Under the pieces are notes generated by a model, which was not told the DNA's origin, did not search any database, and worked only from the letters and a program-made list of their open reading frames with translations. Source: Aliivibrio fischeri (lineage in GTDB: Bacteria > Pseudomonadota > Gammaproteobacteria > Enterobacterales > Vibrionaceae). From it: a stretch of DNA of 64,000 nucleotides. Position numbers and translations under genes: made by a program. Where the stretch lies: contig NZ_WOBR01000011.1 of the NCBI RefSeq assembly GCF_009727955.1, positions 116,910 to 180,909 of the forward strand, written 5' to 3'. How positions within the stretch are numbered: position 1 is the stretch's first letter; the number at the start of each line of letters is the position of its first letter. This document shows, one piece after another, positions 18,954 to 28,644 of this stretch.

Positions 18954-19397
18954 TTATTTCTGGTTCAACCGCTCAGCCAAGGCTTCAGCAGTTACATCTT
19001 CAACGGCTAAAAACATTGATTTGATTTCCCCTGTTGTACTTCGCATTGGGTTTAATGTGACATTCTGATACATAAACTCACTCTGCTGAGTAATTGGCCG
19101 AACATTACGACAGCGAAATAAATACGGCTTTTGACGCCAAGTAATGAAACTGCGCGTGCCTAATTCAAAAACAGGTTTAGACTTTGCTTTAAACCAAGCT
19201 TCATTTATTTCCGGAAATAAATCAAACAGTGATTTTGTCATCACATCATGAGCTTGTTTTCCACTATGATGTGTCATGAATCCATTCCATAAGTGCACAT
19301 TGAATTCTTTATCGACTACGATTAGTCCGATATCGACGTTTTGTACCATGTCGACCATCCAATGAAATTGTTCAAATTCAGCTGGGATCCCATTCAT
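18954..19397 (-). CDS. PAS-domain sensor protein
   Basis: A 147-residue protein consisting of one PAS domain: IDIGLIVVDKEFNVHLWNGFMTHHSG, then SLFDLFPEINEAWF and, at the end, the MRSTTGEIKSMFLAVEDVT beta-strand pair. No output domain follows. Its ATG overlaps the stop of the upstream response-regulator gene, so the two should act together, with this protein supplying a ligand or redox signal. The cofactor cannot be told. Confidence 0.85.
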   Translation of the reverse strand: MNGIPAEFEQFHWMVDMVQNVDIGLIVVDKEFNVHLWNGFMTHHSGKQAHDVMTKSLFDLFPEINEAWFKAKSKPVFELGTRSFITWRQKPYLFRCRNVRPITQQSEFMYQNVTLNPMRSTTGEIKSMFLAVEDVTAEALAERLNQK

Positions 19398-20401
19398 TAT
19401 TCGTCATCCAATAGGTATGCAAGTTTGTTGTCTAAAATTGGTAGAGATTCGTCTACTATCATTAATAGCATATCGCATTTAATTTGTGTGCCATCAATGT
19501 TATAGCTGACCTCAAAAGCCATGATGCGATTGAACGTCCCTTTAGTTGATTCCACAACACTATCAATGGAAATATGTTGTCCAAGTAATACAGGAGCGCT
19601 TTGGAAGAAACGCACTTCTGCTTGCTCACCAATTCCTTTAAGGAAAGCACCAACTAAAATATTTGAAACATCCATCAATAACTCAAGTTCTAAACTTGCA
19701 TCGTCACTTTCAGGATAATCCATTAAGGTCAATAAATCGGATACGCTTGAATCACTTAATAAAATCAAAGCTTCACCAGCGATACCCTCACCACTAAAGC
19801 CTTGGCACACTCCGGACATATGTTCATTAGTCGCTAAGTGACGTAATGTCATTTGCAATTCACTCATTTCGAATAAATTGACGTTCGGTAATGGCATGTG
19901 CACAAATACATCAAAGTGCCTTGCTAGTGAATCTGCTGCTCGACCTATTGCTACGTTAGCCACCTCAAGATAAACATCTCGACGTCGTAACTGAATTGGT
20001 TGAACCGACTGCACTTGATAGCTTGCAGGTTTTTCTGGTTGAATACCAATATTCTGTAATGTTGAGATTAAGGTGGCTTTATCTAATGGTTTTTTGATGA
20101 AGGCTTTCGCCCCTAACTCTGCAACTCGTTGTTGTGCTTTGGGTTGTATATCACCAGAGACAACAACGGTAGAAATGGCAATGTTACGTTTTTGAATCTC
20201 TTCAAGTGTACCGTAGCCATCTAACTCAGGCATGGTTAAATCAAGAAAAAGAATATCAAAGGTATTGGCTTCTAATTTATGAATGGCTTCCCAACCATGT
20301 TGTGCAAACTCAATATTTGCTCCCCATGATGCAGGTATTACTCGAGATAGTTGTTTACGAGCCAGAGCGGAATCGTCACAGATTAAGATGGAAATGGCCA
20401 T
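19397..20401 (-). CDS. Response regulator with CheC/CheX-like output domain
   Basis: A 334-residue two-domain protein. Residues 1-120 are a receiver domain with acidic pocket CDDS (9-11), phosphoacceptor Asp54 in FLDLTMPELDG and the conserved Lys in FIKKPLD. From about residue 145 a CheC/CheX-type phosphatase fold follows (LEVANVAIGRAADSLARHF and LELELLMDVSNILVGAFLKGIGEQ, each with the Glu/Asp-x2-Asn signature). Such proteins dephosphorylate CheY-like regulators. Its pairing with a PAS gene suggests an auxiliary signalling pair rather than the core chemotaxis operon. Confidence 0.87.
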   Translation of the reverse strand: MAISILICDDSALARKQLSRVIPASWGANIEFAQHGWEAIHKLEANTFDILFLDLTMPELDGYGTLEEIQKRNIAISTVVVSGDIQPKAQQRVAELGAKAFIKKPLDKATLISTLQNIGIQPEKPASYQVQSVQPIQLRRRDVYLEVANVAIGRAADSLARHFDVFVHMPLPNVNLFEMSELQMTLRHLATNEHMSGVCQGFSGEGIAGEALILLSDSSVSDLLTLMDYPESDDASLELELLMDVSNILVGAFLKGIGEQAEVRFFQSAPVLLGQHISIDSVVESTKGTFNRIMAFEVSYNIDGTQIKCDMLLMIVDESLPILDNKLAYLLDDE

Positions 20402-20485
20402 CTATTTGAACCTTAATTAATAAATCTATTACTGCACTATAGCAAGGATTATAGGCCATGAATACGGTAAAGAATGTATAAGACA

Positions 20486-20512
20486 TGAAAAAGGAGCCTT
20501 AAAAGCTCCTTT
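20486..20512 (-). terminator. Hairpin terminator
   Basis: Stem aaaggagc with gctccttt (about 20490-20512) and a short T run on the minus strand. It ends the transcript of the small membrane protein at 20537-20902. Confidence 0.65.
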
Positions 20513-20536
20513 GTCGTCAGTTATTTGATGTTTTGT

Positions 20537-20902
20537 TTAAGCGGTCTTCAAGTACTTCTTTAGCAATGGCTTAGAAATTTTTGCATCTTTAATCTTAAAC
20601 CAAAGGTAAGTTGCCACAATCGAAAAGAATAGATATGAAACGGCAAAAATAAACGGCGATGAGATTAACTCTGCATTCATACCAATGATCACGCCTGTTA
20701 TGGTTACCGTAATTTTTGCGAATAAGCCTAAAACTAGCATTAACATTGCAAGTTGAGGATACTTGGTCGTTCGAAATGCAAACCAGTGGCAGCACCCTAC
20801 TGCTAATGTAGCGATACTTAACCCTAAAATGAAAGAATGAAAATGCTCAGCAGCTGCAACACCACCGATGGTTGATATTAAAAAAATCAGAAGTAATTTC
20901 AT
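20537..20902 (-). CDS. Four-helix inner-membrane protein
   Basis: A 121-residue very hydrophobic protein with four predicted membrane segments (about residues 1-18, 23-42, 48-70 and 75-100) and a basic C-terminal tail KDAKISKPLLKKYLKTA facing the cytoplasm. The ATG at 20902 follows GAGGTG. I recognise no family with certainty. It stands alone between two terminators. Confidence 0.65.
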   Translation of the reverse strand: MKLLLIFLISTIGGVAAAEHFHSFILGLSIATLAVGCCHWFAFRTTKYPQLAMLMLVLGLFAKITVTITGVIIGMNAELISSPFIFAVSYLFFSIVATYLWFKIKDAKISKPLLKKYLKTA

Positions 20903-21176
20903 AAACACCTCAAATGAAAAATTGGAGCATCCTTTCAAATTTGAAATCTTTGTTTCCGCTGCATTCTATCGCTTTTAATTTTAAATTCAAGTAGATGTAA
21001 AACGGCAATTTGTTACGGAGATGTTTCAGTGAGGGTGCGGGGAGATAAACAGTGAGCCATAAGCACTATTATTAATAAAAAAGTCTTATTAATGATGCGT
21101 TAAATGTTAATTGATAGTTAAATTTACTGGTATTAAGAAGAGAAATATATTTATAAAATATTTGAGATAAGGCATA

Positions 21177-21206
21177 AAAAAAGCACCCTTTTGTTTGGGT
21201 GCTTTT
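21177..21206 (-). terminator. Terminator after the DUF3332 lipoprotein
   Basis: Stem aaaagcaccc (21179-21188) with gggtgctttt (21197-21206) and a T run on the minus strand. Confidence 0.8.
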
Positions 21207-21226
21207 AAAACTAGATAAAACGCAGA

Positions 21227-21778
21227 TTAAGCTTGAGTTGCTGCTACGTAGTTTTCTAATTCTGAAATTTGTACTGTAGTGATGTGTTTACCGTCTAGGT
21301 AGAATGCAACACTGTCATCTACTTTTTCGCCACGAAGTACTTGTTGAGTACCATCTAGTAATGCAACGTGCATTTCAAGCGTGTTTGCATCGATTTGTTC
21401 AACAGTTGTGCTCTTAACCTTGTTGTTAACCTGTAGAGGTGCAACTGGTGCTTTTGTCATTGATGCATCGATTTTGTCGTTAACTTTAAATACAGCGCCG
21501 CCAACATCTTTATCTACGATCGCAGGGCTCTTACCTGTGATGATGTTTTTACCTGTCCAGAATTCAATTGAGTTAAAGATAAATAAGTCAGCTGCAGCTG
21601 AAATACCATAAACAGGTGCAAGTAGAATATAAAGTCCAGCACGGCCGTAACGGTTATCAACTGCTTTTAAGTTACCAAAGGTAACAAGTTGAGTAACACC
21701 CATTTGACCCATACAACCAGTTAAAGTAGTTACGCCTAACGCCACTGCTACAGCTATTTTCATCTTTTTAAAGTTCAT
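21227..21778 (-). CDS. DUF3332 family lipoprotein
   Basis: A 183-residue lipoprotein. The signal peptide ends in lipobox LTGC (Cys22). The conserved block TFGNLKAVDNRYGRAGLYILLAPVYGISAAADLFIFNSIEFWTGKNII identifies the DUF3332 family, common in Vibrio, of unknown function. The C-terminal half is a small beta-rich domain. Ends just before a good terminator, so monocistronic. Confidence 0.88.
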   Translation of the reverse strand: MNFKKMKIAVAVALGVTTLTGCMGQMGVTQLVTFGNLKAVDNRYGRAGLYILLAPVYGISAAADLFIFNSIEFWTGKNIITGKSPAIVDKDVGGAVFKVNDKIDASMTKAPVAPLQVNNKVKSTTVEQIDANTLEMHVALLDGTQQVLRGEKVDDSVAFYLDGKHITTVQISELENYVAATQA

Positions 21779-22094
21779 AATATTCTCTATTTATTAGTGT
21801 TGTTGTTAACGCGGCGCATATTATCAAGTAATTATTTGTAAAAATAGACCCAACATCAACATTTTACAAAGATATGACAGAATAATGCCGCTAGATCGTC
21901 AATTATATGACGCCAATAAAAGTGAAATATTAGATTGAAAAAATGTGGTGTAATTTTCATACAACCTATTCCAATAAATAAAAAGTGCTGATAAACTCCG
22001 CGCAGTTTTACGTGACACATGTCATATTTCTAAAAAACAGCAGTTAATTCATTCAAAATTAATTGTAATAAACTTTCAACTCACCGAGAAAACG
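21779..22094. other. Divergent intergenic region, no gene
   Basis: The 316 bases between the DUF3332 gene and the MFS carrier contain no credible frame. A short inverted repeat TGACA-CA-TGTCA at 22013-22024 lies 70 bases before the MFS start and may be a regulator site. Nothing else is visible. Confidence 0.5.
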
Positions 22095-23333
22095 ATGAAA
22101 AATATCGATAAAGCAATGCGTATCCTGCTTGCAGGCTTTTGTATCAACCTATGTTTAGGAATTCTTTACGCATGGAGCGTATTCAATAAAGCACTTGTGA
22201 CTGATATGGGATGGACTGCGTCTCAAGCGTCTCAACCTTATGCGACTGCAACGATCACTTTTTCAATCTGTCTTTTAGTTGCTGGTATTCTTCAAGACCG
22301 CATGGGACCACGCTTAATTCTTATTTTCGGTACGATTTTAGTTGGTCTAGGTATGATCGCTTCTAGCTTTGCTGAAACAGTGTTCATGCTTAACATTACT
22401 TTTGGTATCATGACTGGTGCTGGCATTGGTTTTGGTTATGCATGTCTAGCTCCATCTGCTATGAAGTGGTTCCACCCTTCTAAGAAAGGTATGGTAAACG
22501 GCTTAATTGCTGCAGGTTTTGGTTTAGCTGCTATTTACCTAGCACCTGTTACATCAGCGCTTATTTCTATGTACGGAATTCAAACTAGCTTTTTAGTTCT
22601 TGGTGTTGCAATTCTTATTATTGCCGTTCCTTTAGCGACAACGATTAACAACCCACCTGAAGGTTACCAACCTGAAGAACCTAAAGTTAAAGAAGGCAAA
22701 GCGCCAGTAGCAACTCGTAAACCAATGGATCTAAACTGGAAAGCGATGCTTAAAACGCCACAGTTTTATTCTCTATGGATTATGTACGCATTCGCTGCAT
22801 CTGCTGGTTTAATGATCATCGGCAATATCACTACAATTGCAAGCATGCAAGCAAATCTACCAAATGCTGTTTACCTAGCTTCTCTTTTAGCAGTATTTAA
22901 CTCAGGCGGTCGTGTGGCTGCTGGTATGCTTTCGGACAAAATTGGCGGCGTAAAAACACTGTTAATTGCATTTGTTCTTCAAGGTGCGAACATGGCTCTA
23001 TTTAGCATGTACGACAATGAAGTAATGCTAATCATTGGTACGGCTGTCGCTGCTGTTGGTTACGGTACACTATTAGCAGTATTCCCATCGCTTACTGCTG
23101 AGTTCTACGGTCTGAAAAACTACGGTACTAACTACGGTGTTCTATACACTTCATGGGGTATTGGTGGTGCAATTGGTGCTGCTGTTGTTGGTTTCTCGAT
23201 GACTCAAGGTGGTGACTACGCACTTGCATACACTATCTCTGCTGCTATGGTTGGTGTTGCAATTATTCTAGCTCTAGTTACTAAGCCTATCTCTGAAGAA
23301 AAAGCTCAGCAACTAAGTCCTGCTACTGTTTAA
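22095..23333 (+). CDS. OFA-family MFS transporter (oxalate/formate antiporter type)
   Basis: A 412-residue inner-membrane carrier with twelve predicted helices. The start GFCINLCLGILYAWSVFNKAL and the motif GILQDRMGPRLILIFG between helices 2 and 3 are those of the oxalate/formate antiporter branch (YhjX-like). The central loop NNPPEGYQPEEPKVKEGKAP is cytoplasmic. Family members exchange small carboxylates such as formate or pyruvate, but the substrate cannot be read here. It is closed by a terminator at 23351-23380. Confidence 0.92.
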   Translation: MKNIDKAMRILLAGFCINLCLGILYAWSVFNKALVTDMGWTASQASQPYATATITFSICLLVAGILQDRMGPRLILIFGTILVGLGMIASSFAETVFMLNITFGIMTGAGIGFGYACLAPSAMKWFHPSKKGMVNGLIAAGFGLAAIYLAPVTSALISMYGIQTSFLVLGVAILIIAVPLATTINNPPEGYQPEEPKVKEGKAPVATRKPMDLNWKAMLKTPQFYSLWIMYAFAASAGLMIIGNITTIASMQANLPNAVYLASLLAVFNSGGRVAAGMLSDKIGGVKTLLIAFVLQGANMALFSMYDNEVMLIIGTAVAAVGYGTLLAVFPSLTAEFYGLKNYGTNYGVLYTSWGIGGAIGAAVVGFSMTQGGDYALAYTISAAMVGVAIILALVTKPISEEKAQQLSPATV

Positions 23334-23350
23334 TATTATTCAATAAAATC

Positions 23351-23384
23351 AAAGCCCGTTTGTATTTACAGACGGGCTTTTTTT
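23351..23384 (+). terminator. Rho-independent terminator after MFS gene
   Basis: Stem aaagcccgt with acgggcttt (23351-23380), followed by a T-rich run. Confidence 0.82.
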
Positions 23385-23442
23385 GTTTTTTTCGCTTTTT
23401 ATTATTACAATATGCTTTATCTTAAATTTATTGGATGTGCTT

Positions 23443-25797
23443 ATGTTTTCTAAACGCTCACTATTGATTGCCTTTGTTGTTATTTTTTCAGGTTGTGCAA
23501 CATATGCTACCTATAACTACGATCAATTATTTGGTGAGGCTCACGTACAGAATCGCATTCATGAGTATAAGTCACCTGAAAGCATTGATTATCTTGAAGA
23601 AGTTAAACCTCTAATTGATAAACGCTGTGTGGTATGCCATGCCTGTTACGATGCTCCCTGCCAATTAAAAATGTCTTCAGCAGAAGGAATCGATCGTGGT
23701 GCGCATAAATCGAAAATTTATGAAGGTACACGTTTAGTCGCTGCTAACCCGACACGTTTATTTGAGGATGCTCAAACAACACAAGAATGGCGTGATATTG
23801 GCTTTTCAGCGGTATTGAATGAGCGAGATCAAAATGAAATCGCGAATACTGAAGCCGGTGTTATGGCACGAATGCTTACACTGAAGCAAACAAATCCACT
23901 TGCCAAAGAAACGCAGTTAACGGGTTATGATTTTTCTATCGATCGTGATCAACAATGTCCAACAATCGAAGAAATGTCAGATTACGAGAATCAATACCCA
24001 AGCTGGGGGATGCCTTATGGAATGCCTGAGCTGTCTATTTCAGAACATGATTTACTAATGAATTGGCTAGAGCAAGGCGCTCATATGAGTGATATTGCTC
24101 CTCTTTCGGATTCTGATATTGCAAATGTTGAAAAATGGGAAACGTTCTTTAACGGTAATTCATTAAAAGAGCAACTGACTGCTCGTTATCTATATGAACA
24201 CCTATTTTTAAATCACCTTTATTTTACGACCGATCCTAAAACATTACGTTTCTTTAAAGTTGTTCGTTCGGCAACGCCTCCTGGTGAACCTTTATCTTTA
24301 ATCGCAACTCGTCGCCCATATGATGAACCAGGAGTAAAACGTGTTTATTATCGTATTGTTCCTGTACGTAGTAGCATTGTTGATAAAACACATATGCCCT
24401 ACTTACTTGATCAAACACGCTTTGAAAAATGGAATAAATGGTTTGTTACTGCAGATTATCAAGTAACCTCACTACCAAGTTATTCAACAGAAATTGCAGC
24501 TAACCCTTTGGTTACTTTCGTCGATTTACCTGTTCACTCACGTTATAGCTATTTACTGGATGAAGCTCAAGATACCATTCAAGGCTTTATTAAAGGTCCG
24601 GTTTGCCGCGGGCAGTTAGCGCTAAATGTGATTAATGATCATTTTTGGGTTTTCTTTGTCGATCCAGATAAAACAGACAGTCCTGATGTCGTTAAGTTCT
24701 ATAGAGAACAAAAAGAGAATCTCGCTCTACCTGCGGAGTTAGACAGTACTACTGTGCCAATTACGAGTTGGATTCAATATTCTCGAAATCAAGCTCGCTA
24801 CTTAGAAGCGAAAAATACCTATTTAAATAGTATTTTTGCTGATGGAAAACATCTAACACTTGATCTCGTATGGAATGGCGATCAGAAAAACGATAACGCG
24901 GCATTAACTATCTACCGCCACTTTGATAGTGCATCGGTAATTAAAGGATTAAATGGTCCTACACCGAAAACCGCTTGGGTAATTGATTACGCCCTATTAG
25001 AACGAATTCATTATTTGTTAGTTGCGGGATTCGATGTTTATGGCAATTTCGGCCATCAATTAATGACTCGCATGTACATGGATTTCTTAAGAATGGAAGG
25101 CGAAAGTAACTTTTTAGCTTTATTACCTAAGAAAATGCGTAAAACAGAATTTGAAAGTTGGTATCAAGATCCGTCACCACAATTGAGCCGTTTTTTACAG
25201 CGTGATGTTCAACCATTTGAACAGCCAACGCAGATAACTTATACGTCTGATAATCCAAAAGATGAGCTTTTTGCTAAGTTACGTAAACGTATGGGTAAAG
25301 GATTATCAGATCGTTACAATGTAACTAATGCAGTTTTAGATAAATCATCACATGTTGCGTTAAATAATATTGATCGTATTCAAGGTGATGGTCTTCAATA
25401 CCTTCCACAAATTATGACGTTAAAAATTGTATCGGGTAAAGGAAGCAGTGAATTTTTTACTTTATTAAATACAAGTGCACATAAGAATATTTCTTCTTTA
25501 TTTAATGAGGAAGGAAATCGTATTCCTAAGCTTGATCGTTTATCTATCTTATATGGTGTTGTAGGTAGTTACCCTGCGGCCTTTTTAGAAATTGAAGAGT
25601 CTAAGTTATCTGATTTTGTTAAACAATTAAGCAAAGTCGGTTCTGAAGAGGATTACGTAGCATTACTTGATATCTACGCTATTAGACGCAGCTCAAATAA
25701 ATTCTGGGCTTATAGTGACGAGTTAACAGAATGGTATAAAATGAAATATCCAATCGAAGCCGGTCTTTTGGACTACAATCGGTTTGAAAATAGATAA
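23443..25797 (+). CDS. cti: Periplasmic fatty-acid cis/trans isomerase
   Basis: A 784-residue haem protein that converts cis unsaturated phospholipid acyl chains to trans, a fast membrane-stiffening response to solvents or heat. The N-terminus has a hydrophobic helix and FSGC (Cys18) that could be a lipobox or an anchor. The single c-type haem motif CVVCH (residues 62-66) lies in KRCVVCHACYDAPCQLKMSS, the Cti signature, with three extra cysteines. The ATG at 23443 is chosen because GGATG lies upstream and it starts the hydrophobic segment; an in-frame ATG 20 codons earlier is inside the terminator region. It is monocistronic. Confidence 0.93.
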   Translation: MFSKRSLLIAFVVIFSGCATYATYNYDQLFGEAHVQNRIHEYKSPESIDYLEEVKPLIDKRCVVCHACYDAPCQLKMSSAEGIDRGAHKSKIYEGTRLVAANPTRLFEDAQTTQEWRDIGFSAVLNERDQNEIANTEAGVMARMLTLKQTNPLAKETQLTGYDFSIDRDQQCPTIEEMSDYENQYPSWGMPYGMPELSISEHDLLMNWLEQGAHMSDIAPLSDSDIANVEKWETFFNGNSLKEQLTARYLYEHLFLNHLYFTTDPKTLRFFKVVRSATPPGEPLSLIATRRPYDEPGVKRVYYRIVPVRSSIVDKTHMPYLLDQTRFEKWNKWFVTADYQVTSLPSYSTEIAANPLVTFVDLPVHSRYSYLLDEAQDTIQGFIKGPVCRGQLALNVINDHFWVFFVDPDKTDSPDVVKFYREQKENLALPAELDSTTVPITSWIQYSRNQARYLEAKNTYLNSIFADGKHLTLDLVWNGDQKNDNAALTIYRHFDSASVIKGLNGPTPKTAWVIDYALLERIHYLLVAGFDVYGNFGHQLMTRMYMDFLRMEGESNFLALLPKKMRKTEFESWYQDPSPQLSRFLQRDVQPFEQPTQITYTSDNPKDELFAKLRKRMGKGLSDRYNVTNAVLDKSSHVALNNIDRIQGDGLQYLPQIMTLKIVSGKGSSEFFTLLNTSAHKNISSLFNEEGNRIPKLDRLSILYGVVGSYPAAFLEIEESKLSDFVKQLSKVGSEEDYVALLDIYAIRRSSNKFWAYSDELTEWYKMKYPIEAGLLDYNRFENR

Positions 25798-25864
25798 TTC
25801 TTATTTTTGAATATTGAAAAGTGAGTGTACACAGGAGACACTCACCTTTTTAGGGGTATTTTAC

Positions 25865-26491
25865 TTGTTGGAACAAATATTTATAGAATGCCTTAATGCA
25901 TTTAGTGATGATTACAAAACCATTTGTAAGCACCATTACCCTACTATTCATAATCGTGGAATGTCGCCATCACATCTAAGTTCTGCTTTTCATCGACGAT
26001 TAAAAACGATAGTTCAGGCGCAAGGTCACTCTTGTGACATAACACTTTTTTCACATGACACGGAACATCAATTGTATATTTTCTCTTTAATAATTAATGA
26101 TGAACGTATATGGATGATCTATCCGCAATTTTTAAATGCAAAAACAGAAGCCAAAACACAAATATATACGGCTATAGAAACGCTTAAGAAAAGTGATGCT
26201 TTATCATTGAATGACCATTTAATGGTATTGTGTGACCATTGGTTTGATAGAACAAAAAGCAGTAAAGAATTGTATTTCTGGTGGACTGGCAAAATGCCTG
26301 AAGATAATACGATCTATGTTCATCAAGGTATTCATAATTTGATATCTGAAACCACACTCGATAAGCAATTGAACAACTTAAGCATGACATGTTTGAATCG
26401 CTCTATATATCACCCTTTAGAGTCGAATCAACAACATGTCTTACTTAAATACTTTTTATGCTTTGGTTTATTCCGCTATATTCACAACTAG
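25865..26491 (+). CDS. Hypothetical protein, TTG start
   Basis: About 208 residues in an open frame that begins near 25814. The best start is a TTG at 25865 preceded by AGGGG at seven to eight bases; no ATG occurs until residue 33. It is rich in aromatic residues and His/Trp, with no signal peptide, no membrane helix and no motif I recognise. It ends four bases before the convergent PilZ-type gene. It could be a degenerate member of a family since its normal start seems missing. Confidence 0.6.
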   Translation: MLEQIFIECLNAFSDDYKTICKHHYPTIHNRGMSPSHLSSAFHRRLKTIVQAQGHSCDITLFSHDTEHQLYIFSLIINDERIWMIYPQFLNAKTEAKTQIYTAIETLKKSDALSLNDHLMVLCDHWFDRTKSSKELYFWWTGKMPEDNTIYVHQGIHNLISETTLDKQLNNLSMTCLNRSIYHPLESNQQHVLLKYFLCFGLFRYIHN

Positions 26492-26495
26492 TTTT

Positions 26496-26870
26496 TTATC
26501 CTAGAGCTTCATCATCGTCTTTGTTGATGTGCTCAATATGGATAACACCTTTACAACCTAAATTTTCTATCTGAGTCTTATGTAGTTGTGTACTTAGATA
26601 AAATCCATATTGATAAAGTGTTTCCCCTTTTACAGATTTAATTTCTTTACGATACACAATATCACCAATCATTGCAGGGAATGAACGTATTCTAAGTTCA
26701 CAACTGCCTTCTTGTAATTTACGTTCACTTGTAAAACCAAACCCTTTTTTAGATACATCCATTAATTTAACGCTAACAAAAGGCATTAATCTATGCGCCC
26801 AAAATATTTTAGCATTAACAGATTTTTTACACTCAAATCTGGGCCAACGGCGTTTTAATAAAAATTCCAC
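26496..26870 (-). CDS. PilZ-domain protein
   Basis: A 124-residue single-domain protein. The N-terminal RRWPRFECK supplies the RxxxR cyclic-di-GMP-binding arginines (residues 7-11), and DVSKKGFGF supplies the (D/N)xSxxG motif (about residues 38-46). It should be a small c-di-GMP receptor that acts through a partner. No partner is encoded next to it. Confidence 0.83.
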   Translation of the reverse strand: MEFLLKRRWPRFECKKSVNAKIFWAHRLMPFVSVKLMDVSKKGFGFTSERKLQEGSCELRIRSFPAMIGDIVYRKEIKSVKGETLYQYGFYLSTQLHKTQIENLGCKGVIHIEHINKDDDEALG

Positions 26871-27062
26871 ATCTCACCTTGAGTTTGTCTTTATGCGCTT
26901 ATTCTCAACAAAAACCGAGGATATTTCAACAAGATTATCAGTAAAATTATCATGAATGATACACTGTATAATGGATTATTTTTGATTTTAGCAGGATCAT
27001 ACAAAGCACATATGTAAACAGGTTTTTATATTCATCGATATTAATGACTGAACATTAGGTAT

Positions 27063-28466
27063 TTAATACGTTTGTGCAAGCTCAACTGGATACCCTCTTT
27101 CTATGGCAAACTGTTCAGCTAAGTGACAAACGTCATCATTAGATGGCTGAATTAGTGTATTAATTTCTGAGCCTAATTTTATTTGCTGCACTATTTGTTT
27201 AGCGCATTCAATAGCTGATGAGGCTTTTACTATCTCTGCCCTAAAATAACCATGACCATCATAATTAATCGTTGCCGCTCTTAGTGTCACATCATCTCCA
27301 GGAATTTGTTGAGCTCCATATAACGGTTTACCTGCTGTCGATGCAGTTTCAAAAGAAGAAATAAATTGAGATAAATGTTTGATGGCTTTTTCAGTTCGCT
27401 CTTGTTGAATGCTCTCTTTCCAACCATTCGTAATTTTATCGATGAACTTTTCTGGTAACTGCGGTTGAGATGATAGCTCTGAAGAACGAGATAGCCCATC
27501 TTTAAATAACGTAATGTCTTCAGTCATTCCGTGTAATTGAAAATAACCATTAGGGTATGGAGTTAACTGTGCCATACCTTTTGGTGTACCTCTTTCTCCA
27601 TGGAATATTACTTCTGGCCATTTTCCAAAAAAGTCACTATTCCAATGTGTCACATAGGCAGCTTTGAATTCAACCAGCCTTTTGGTTTGCTGTTGTGCAA
27701 GATCATCTATGATACCGGTGCGAAACCCTGCGCAATTAATGACATAATCAAAGTTACAATTAGTGACAGTGTCACTGTTTGAGAAACTTAAAAACCAATT
27801 ACCATTATCTTGCTTATTTAATTTTTCAACTCGACTTAAAAGGTGCAGATTTACATTGGATTGTTCACTAAGAATTAATTGTGCGGTTGATGCCATTCTA
27901 AATACACTAAGACCATATTCTTGCACAATGACTACTGGGTATTTTATTTGCTCTAAATCTGTTGTTTTAGCAAATGGGATCATCCACTCAGTCATTGAAC
28001 GAGGTTGATTTGTTGGTTCAAGTTCTGCGATTTCAGATAATTGTTGCTTAGTAAACGTCGTGAAATACTCTTCTGGTTTACCAAACATTTCATTCTTTTC
28101 TGATTGCTCAACTAATTTTTGATAATGTTTTTGCAGTAAATTTAAACGCGGTAAAAGATCGCTCGCTTCTGCTCTATCGTCTTTAGGTACAGCGATAATT
28201 GTCGGTCGAATATTTAATGAATGAGGGAAAAATTGAGCGGTTTGAATTGACTCTGTTAATAAAGCGATGCATTGCTCATCAGAGATCTCACGGTACAAGT
28301 TACCGCCGGCGTGTAAATGACAAATAGGTGGACCATTAACTAAACTGGTTCCTTGTTCAAAAAGATCAATTTCAATATCAAACTTTGATAGATACATTGC
28401 AATTGTTGAGCCTGCAACGCCACCACCAATGATGGCTACTTTCTTTTTTGAAGGTTTTTTGTCCAT
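27063..28466 (-). CDS. FAD-dependent oxidoreductase
   Basis: A 467-residue flavoprotein. The N-terminal dinucleotide-binding motif VAIIGGGVAGSTIAMYLSKFDIEIDLFE is complete. Later motifs (VINCAGFRTGIIDDL, and the C-terminal YDGHGYFRAEIVKAS with a second FAD contact) fit the DAO/malate:quinone-type fold. The substrate is not evident. The start at 28466 (MDKKPSKKK) has GGAAAATA upstream and gives the expected N-terminus. No operon partner. Confidence 0.8.
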   Translation of the reverse strand: MDKKPSKKKVAIIGGGVAGSTIAMYLSKFDIEIDLFEQGTSLVNGPPICHLHAGGNLYREISDEQCIALLTESIQTAQFFPHSLNIRPTIIAVPKDDRAEASDLLPRLNLLQKHYQKLVEQSEKNEMFGKPEEYFTTFTKQQLSEIAELEPTNQPRSMTEWMIPFAKTTDLEQIKYPVVIVQEYGLSVFRMASTAQLILSEQSNVNLHLLSRVEKLNKQDNGNWFLSFSNSDTVTNCNFDYVINCAGFRTGIIDDLAQQQTKRLVEFKAAYVTHWNSDFFGKWPEVIFHGERGTPKGMAQLTPYPNGYFQLHGMTEDITLFKDGLSRSSELSSQPQLPEKFIDKITNGWKESIQQERTEKAIKHLSQFISSFETASTAGKPLYGAQQIPGDDVTLRAATINYDGHGYFRAEIVKASSAIECAKQIVQQIKLGSEINTLIQPSNDDVCHLAEQFAIERGYPVELAQTY

Positions 28467-28608
28467 TATTTTCCACAATCCAAACAATATTTATAATAAC
28501 TTTGCTATTTTACTTTGCGTCGCAAAAAAATAATAGAATAGAGAAAGAAAAAGCTTGATCTATATACTTACCTTTTACATTTCAATGAGTTACTGTGTTA
28601 TTCAAACA

Positions 28609-28643
28609 GTTACCCACAGAAATTGTGGATAACTGTGGGTAAC
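28609..28643. repeat. Inverted repeat with DnaA box in its loop
   Basis: An 11-bp perfect inverted repeat GTTACCCACAG (28609-28619) and CTGTGGGTAAC (28633-28643) flanks a 13-base loop that contains TGTGGATAA (28624-28632), a perfect DnaA box (TTATCCACA) on the minus strand. It lies just after the stop of the small membrane gene. It may be a terminator, a DnaA-binding cluster, or both; there is no T run. Confidence 0.6.
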
Positions 28644-28644
28644 T

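Noticed and set aside
28609..28643. Replication origin
   Set aside because: Only one perfect DnaA box, no AT-rich unwinding element, no dnaA or rep gene near.
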